A stretch of DNA of 64,000 bases, taken from Pocillopora verrucosa (lineage: Eukaryota; Cnidaria; Anthozoa; Scleractinia; Pocilloporidae). Where the stretch lies: positions 25,020,791 to 25,084,790 of the forward strand of contig NC_089312.1 in the NCBI RefSeq assembly GCF_036669915.1, read 5' to 3'. Numbering within the stretch: position 1 is the first letter of the stretch; each line of letters starts with the position of its first letter. The notes under the pieces were generated by a model. The model searched no databases. It was not told the origin of the DNA and saw only the letters and a program-made list of their open reading frames with translations. Positions 58,849 through 64,000 of the stretch are shown here, piece by piece. The translations under genes and the position numbers were made by a program.

Positions 58849-60396
58849 ATGCTGTGTGGAGTGGCGAGCATGAAGGAGATCGGGTATAAAGACAGGCTGT
58901 GGCAAAACAGCACTGCGGATAGCGACGGGATGTACAAAACGTGGGAAGTAAGTAGGACACACGACCGAGAACAACACAACGGATGGGATCAAGTGAAGAT
59001 CAGGCATTCTATCTCCCTTGGAGACGTTCGATTGGAGGGTTTTCCAACCACAAGGAAAGGCGAAGGGATTGAAAACCCAGATCGGTTCTACAACAGCGAG
59101 CGAAGAGAATTGTCGAGGAACAGCACAACGAATAGGGAAGTGAAAACGGATACGCAGGCCGTGGTGCGACCCCAATTTCAAATTACTATCGAGCAGCCGA
59201 TCCGACGTGTCACTCCCGCTTATAATGTAACGTTTCTATCACAATTGTCAAAGACCCGCAATGGAAGACGCGCTTCGGATGGTTTTCTTGGATTCTCTGG
59301 GAAAACAAGCGCTCCAGTATTTAGCGCTGTCTCAGAAGAACACAGCACTGATGACGACAGCGTCAAGGTTAATTCAATTACCCCAAACAATTCCATCAGC
59401 AGGGCTTCCTCGCTGAATCGTCGCCGATTTTCCGATGGTAGCTTTCATAACGTCGCAGGGTATACAAGTTTCAAGAAGGTCAGCATCGTGTTGCCGAGGC
59501 CGCGAAATAGTACGAATGAAGGTTCTGATGAGTGTGATGTTGATGACAAAGGGTGTGAAAGCGATGTAAGAGGAAAAGATACAGAAAGTGCTGATTGTTG
59601 CAGAAACGAAGACGACGATCAGTGGAAGAAATTGGTTGCACAAGCGCAAGGTTTCAAAGGACCTAAAGTAAACGGGGTTGGCAAAGTAAGACCAGGATTA
59701 CAGGTGGAGGACGTTAAAGGAAACATTAGTCGCTCCATGGAGGACGTGTTCAGCGACATTAGCAGCGAGGCATCGTTTTCATCAAACAGTTCTTATCACT
59801 CATCGTCTGACAGCGATAGTGCCGTCTACAGCACATTAACAGCTAAGCCGATATCCGGCGATTTAGCTCCTTTCAAGGACGATAGCCACACTAGTTTGAA
59901 TACCGTAAGGCCAATCCGACGATTTTCCTCGGTGCAATCGTTAGATTCGTACCCTGCAGGTGGAAACCATCCCGCACGTAGATATTCGGTTGCCACTTTA
60001 AACCCAGCACGCTCGTTTAATAACTCAAATGCTACAGCTAAGCTGTCCGGCTACAGCACGCAGAGCGCACTGGAACACGCCCGACAGTTACTCAGCAGGC
60101 TGCAACAAGAAGGAAAGTATAAAAGCAAAAAAGAAAGACTGGACGAATTGAGTAAAGCGCTAAAGTGGATCCTTGAGGAACTTAATCGTATAAAAACACC
60201 AGACAGGGACCTGGTCAGTTTATTTATCAGTCTGCGGGCGAAAATAGTGAACTTGAAAAGTGAACTAAAAGCGGAAGAATTCGATGCCACCTGTATTGAC
60301 CGCAATGAAGTGGACAGCACCCCACGAGTCCAAACACTTCTGTTAACTGAGGAAAGGTTGACACACGCTCACTCGAGACGATTTAGCTGGTGTTGA
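58849..60396 (+). CDS. FAM167-family protein
   Basis: A 515-aa protein in one exon. The C-terminal part (about 407-477: ALEHARQLLSRLQ, then KALKWILEELN and SLRAKIVNLKSEL) is helical and matches the order of the FAM167A/B core (in vertebrates AIAWLRKEL followed by LRGDINKLK). The last residues, SRRFSWC, match the SRRFSLC end that marks the family. The first 400 residues are Ser-, Arg- and Asp-rich and probably disordered, including a Ser tract near VFSDISSEASFSSNSSYHSS. Vertebrate members are only about 160-215 aa, so this one has a large N-terminal extension. The frame is open further upstream, but the first ATG is at 58849; an earlier ATG at 58806 is out of frame. FAM167A has been linked to non-canonical NF-kB signalling; function here is not known. 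An upstream exon is possible. Confidence 0.75.
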   Translation: MLCGVASMKEIGYKDRLWQNSTADSDGMYKTWEVSRTHDREQHNGWDQVKIRHSISLGDVRLEGFPTTRKGEGIENPDRFYNSERRELSRNSTTNREVKTDTQAVVRPQFQITIEQPIRRVTPAYNVTFLSQLSKTRNGRRASDGFLGFSGKTSAPVFSAVSEEHSTDDDSVKVNSITPNNSISRASSLNRRRFSDGSFHNVAGYTSFKKVSIVLPRPRNSTNEGSDECDVDDKGCESDVRGKDTESADCCRNEDDDQWKKLVAQAQGFKGPKVNGVGKVRPGLQVEDVKGNISRSMEDVFSDISSEASFSSNSSYHSSSDSDSAVYSTLTAKPISGDLAPFKDDSHTSLNTVRPIRRFSSVQSLDSYPAGGNHPARRYSVATLNPARSFNNSNATAKLSGYSTQSALEHARQLLSRLQQEGKYKSKKERLDELSKALKWILEELNRIKTPDRDLVSLFISLRAKIVNLKSELKAEEFDATCIDRNEVDSTPRVQTLLLTEERLTHAHSRRFSWC

Positions 60397-63300
60397 AAAG
60401 AAAATATTCTTTATTGTAGGTAAGTAAATTGTTGAGAAAATTGTTTTTCTTTGTTGTATGTATTGTTCCGACACACTCCTATGAGTTGTACATTGCTTTG
60501 GTACTTAAAACTTGGCTTACTATTATACATTCAATGCTCTAACTCAGCCGCGCGCTACGGATATCAAATTGTGTTGACCGGCAATAATTGTTTGTATCGC
60601 ACCTCGAAATCATATCAGTCTCTGTGTACATTATACTTCTTTAGTCGTATCACCCAGAAGTGAACCATATCAACAACTCCAAGGTGCGTTTTCTTTTTCT
60701 CGAACTCTGACTTGCTATGATTATTATTGTCCTCTCAAAAACATTTTTCGTGGGAAAAAGCACTCTAGCGCAACATTCGATGTAAAACGATTGATCAGTT
60801 TTTTTCAAAACCAAAACAACTCATTGTTTTCTTTTCTAACAAAGAAAGCCTTTTGTGTTGTAAATTTACTTGGAACTCCCTAAAAGGCTCAGGATTGGAC
60901 GTAAACACTTTAGATTTAGGAAAACAAGTATGGAAATTATAAACGAAAAATGTTTTGAAAGAAAACAGTACCCTTGTGGAAGATAACGAGGCAAATAGGT
61001 ACTTCAAGATGTTCGTTGACTTCCGCTGAACAATTAATTTGGCCATCATTTCATGGCAAACAAACTATGAATAGAAGAGGAAACCTTTTCCAAAGCTTTT
61101 TAATGCTTAAGACAGTAGTGAACTTCAAGGCAGAAGACCTATAGGAAATGTTGATAGATTAGTGTCGATTTTTGAATTGACTTTGCGTGTTTCTGAAAGA
61201 GGAGTCATTCTTGAAAAGCAATATTACGCCTTGCAGGTCACGAGGTGAAACTGCAGTAATCCTTGATCAAAAGAAACGCAATGCAAACATTTAACCACAA
61301 CGTCAAATCAATTAGACATTTTCAAGTTTGTTTTGGTGCGAGCCATTAAAGCATTTCATTTGGTAATCAAATGTTTGGTGTATCCTGTGCCTTGGGGCAT
61401 TACTGTCAGTAGAGAAACTTGAAAAATGGGGCGTGGATTGAATATTTTCACCGTGTTCGATGATCAACTTTGAATGAAACGTTCCCGCATTTTCAGTTTG
61501 AGATACGCAAAAATTCTTTCAATTTCAAAAATGTTCTAAGTAAATAAAATATATCTTAATCAAAATCTTTACTTGTTCTTGATGCATCGCAACGAAAACG
61601 TGAGTGAATGAACCGATAAAGGTGTCAAACCGATTTAGAAATGGATCGCATAGTTTTGGTTAAACGTAAGATTAAACTGAAGTGTTATCTTATACGGGGG
61701 ATTTTGAAGGAAGTCGTAACGTCCATCGGAAGTTCATATCAACTTCTCTTAGTTCACGGTTCTGGTTCCCTTTCTCGGATTAGTCAAAACATCACGTATC
61801 TAGGGGCTATTGCTTTGGAAAATCTAATTTACTTAAAGCGGTTGCCATAGTTACTACTATCACGTATGTGAACTTTGATAGTTATACGAATTTTTACACT
61901 TTTTTGTGTGGTATTTTTTAAGCTTTGTGTTATTTCGTTTTTCTTCATTTCATTTTTATGTTATTTTTCTTCATTCCATGTCAGCTGCTCGTTTCACAAG
62001 GTCACCTTTGAATGATATCATAACTTAGTTTTCTTACTTTACACAGAGCAATAAATTTTATAAAGACTTTTTTTCATAAGAATTGTGCTGACTGTAACTC
62101 AGATCTCTTTCACTCTACGTCGAACTTTCATCAGTAAGGTTTAAGTTGGTTAAAAACCAATGAGTTTGTAGTTTCCTCATGGTTCTACGAAAGGACACGT
62201 TTCATCTACAAAAAGCCTAGAGCTCGGCCGCTTAAATCAGCGCTCAATGTACTTTTCGCCTTGCGCTTTGCAATCATTTTGATGAAAACCCGACTGTTTT
62301 TCAAAATGAATTAAATTGATTTCATAAACTCAGTTGATGATCAACTCAATGGATGAATGGATTTGAGGTTACATTCTAACGTTCTTACATTCTAACCTCC
62401 TTAAATTCTAACTCATTCCATCTGAAGTCTTTATTTCCCGGTCTATTTGGATCATTATCGTGTGATTTCACTTTGAATTCCTATTTGTCTACAATATCTG
62501 CTCCACTGTTTATTTATGAAACACTTCACCAATTTTTAGCGTTATCATCAAAAGGCACCTCTGTTCCTGCCAGCAGTGCATGAGGCTGGCTGATCTGAAA
62601 AGATAATCCATTGATCACAAGTGGTCTCAAAATAGACATCAAGGCAGCTTAACCGCCTATGTAGTATATCTAATAGGATGTTATTCACAATATATTTTCT
62701 GTGTCTCAAAGTAGTCACGTTTTGCACGATACGAAACCAACATAGGTCGAGTGTTTCATTGCACAGGGCTCTTCGAAAACCTTTGCTGACCATGTACTAT
62801 ACCAGCAGTGTCGACCACCTGTGCAAACTAAGCTACAAATGTTTTTTCTTTACTTTTGATCGATCAAACAAAATGGAATCTCAGAGTATTACATACAGAC
62901 ATTTCTGATAGTGCACGTTTACGCCGCTGCGGACAAATGTCAGACTGAAGGCGCCCTTTAATCGTTATTCCGCTGCAATATAAAGCTCGCATCATAATAG
63001 GTTGTTAATTAAGAAAGATTCCTAGACATTAAAAACAATGACGAACTCTCAATTTCTTTTAATGAAGGCAATTTTGGTCCCTCCCCCAAAAATGTTTTTT
63101 AATCCAGGGGAAGATAAATCCGATAAATGGATCGTGAGTGCTTCTGTTTTCATGCTAATTTCCATGCAAAAATCCGGAGGTAGGTACACTGGATTTCCCT
63201 TAAGCCTGCTGGCTTTATTTGGCTCATGCTTGTACAGCTAGGATCAAAAAAATGAAATATAGATATTGAGTGGCTTTCATCTCACATTTCAGGTACTTTC

Positions 63301-64000
63301 TCAAAAAAGCGTACTTTCAATCCCCCCTTACTATTTTTGCAAACTGATCACATGAAAGAATTGAAGGAAGAGTGATCTATGATTTAGTTTTAATATGAGA
63401 CGCAAGATGGATTTTTTTGACATGTCACTACAATGGGGCAATTTTTTGTTCATTTTTATGATCACACTTGGAAGTTTTTCATGCTCTTTTTCACGAGCTG
63501 TTGCGACAGACTCGAATCTTTCAATACCCATACCCGTTTTCGAGTCACGTTGTATTTTAAAAACGTGACATAAAGACTCTCCTACGGTATTTTTACTGAA
63601 AATGAAGGAAAATGAAGAGAGCGCGGCTCGATTGTTATGACAGATAATTTGTTAAATCCGTGGTTTAGTTTAAGTGAATAGAAAAACACAGGATGTAAAA
63701 GGAGAAACTTAAATCGTAAAATAACTCAGCAAGGCATTTCCTCATTAGAAGTAATCTTTAATTTCCATAGCAAACAGTTCCCTGAAAGCTTTAGCGACTG
63801 CTTTCTCGTACGTCGCAAACTTCAAACAATCAGTTATAACTATGTTATCATAGGTGGCCATAATAGACATTTTATACACAAAATGTTTTTGTTGGTCGCG
63901 GCAGAGTAGTTCCTAAAAACAATACATCTAGTTGCATTATTTTGTGACGGGAATGTAGTGTCTCTCAGCGGTGAGCGGTAACTGATCCCATCGGGTTGAT
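60397..64000. other. downstream of FAM167-like gene, no gene seen
   Basis: Only short open frames without recognisable domains. The first bases after the stop are presumably 3' UTR. No clear repeat was identified. Confidence 0.5.

Noticed and set aside
1-64000. CRISPR array, prokaryotic operons or ribosome binding sites
   Set aside because: Spliced genes, pol III elements and animal gene families show this is eukaryotic nuclear DNA; the tandem repeats have no spacer structure.

Overview
This is an animal nuclear window, most likely from an anthozoan cnidarian (a stony coral or close relative). It is AT-rich and intron-rich. It carries single-exon class A receptor paralogues, a FAM167 homologue, small secreted cysteine-rich peptides, and many tRNA-derived SINEs, foldback elements and TTAA-flanked piggyBac remains. 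The organism call is inference; nothing in the window names a species.

Layout. (1) 1.05-10.54 kb, minus strand: a complete ten-exon lysophosphatidic acid phosphatase (ACP6-like, 417 aa), assembled with every splice phase consistent. (2) 12.19-18.29 kb, minus strand: a nine-exon gene for a 526-aa channel with glutamate-receptor topology and a K+-channel selectivity filter (TVGYGD). This is the most unusual gene here. (3) 18.3-27.6 kb: no supported gene; a SINE, a piggyBac-type MITE and low-complexity tracts. (4) 27.6-34.7 kb: two small secreted eight-cysteine peptides on opposite strands, both with a splice acceptor directly before the ATG. Between them lies a tRNA-Phe(GAA) gene whose T-arm holds a 30-nt insertion. 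(5) 36.9-50.0 kb, minus strand: three single-exon, melatonin-receptor-like class A GPCR paralogues with a patchwork of near-identical DNA. Among them sit a broken piggyBac transposase, a decayed tyrosine-recombinase (DUF3504/Crypton-like) fragment and two foldback elements. (6) 50-58.8 kb: intergenic, with a polypyrimidine tract, a 696-bp inverted-repeat element and further small repeats. (7) 58.85-60.40 kb, plus strand: a FAM167-family protein. (8) 60.4-64 kb: no gene recognised.

The genes do not form one pathway; this is ordinary eukaryotic gene order with local tandem duplication of the receptors. Both multi-exon genes have a last intron dominated by tandem repeats (84-bp units in one, AGTC/AGTG tetranucleotides in the other). 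A repeat seen four times, three of them with an intact core, carries a hammerhead-ribozyme-like core inside a closing stem. All exon models were made by eye from splice signals, phase and family similarity; transcripts would settle them.
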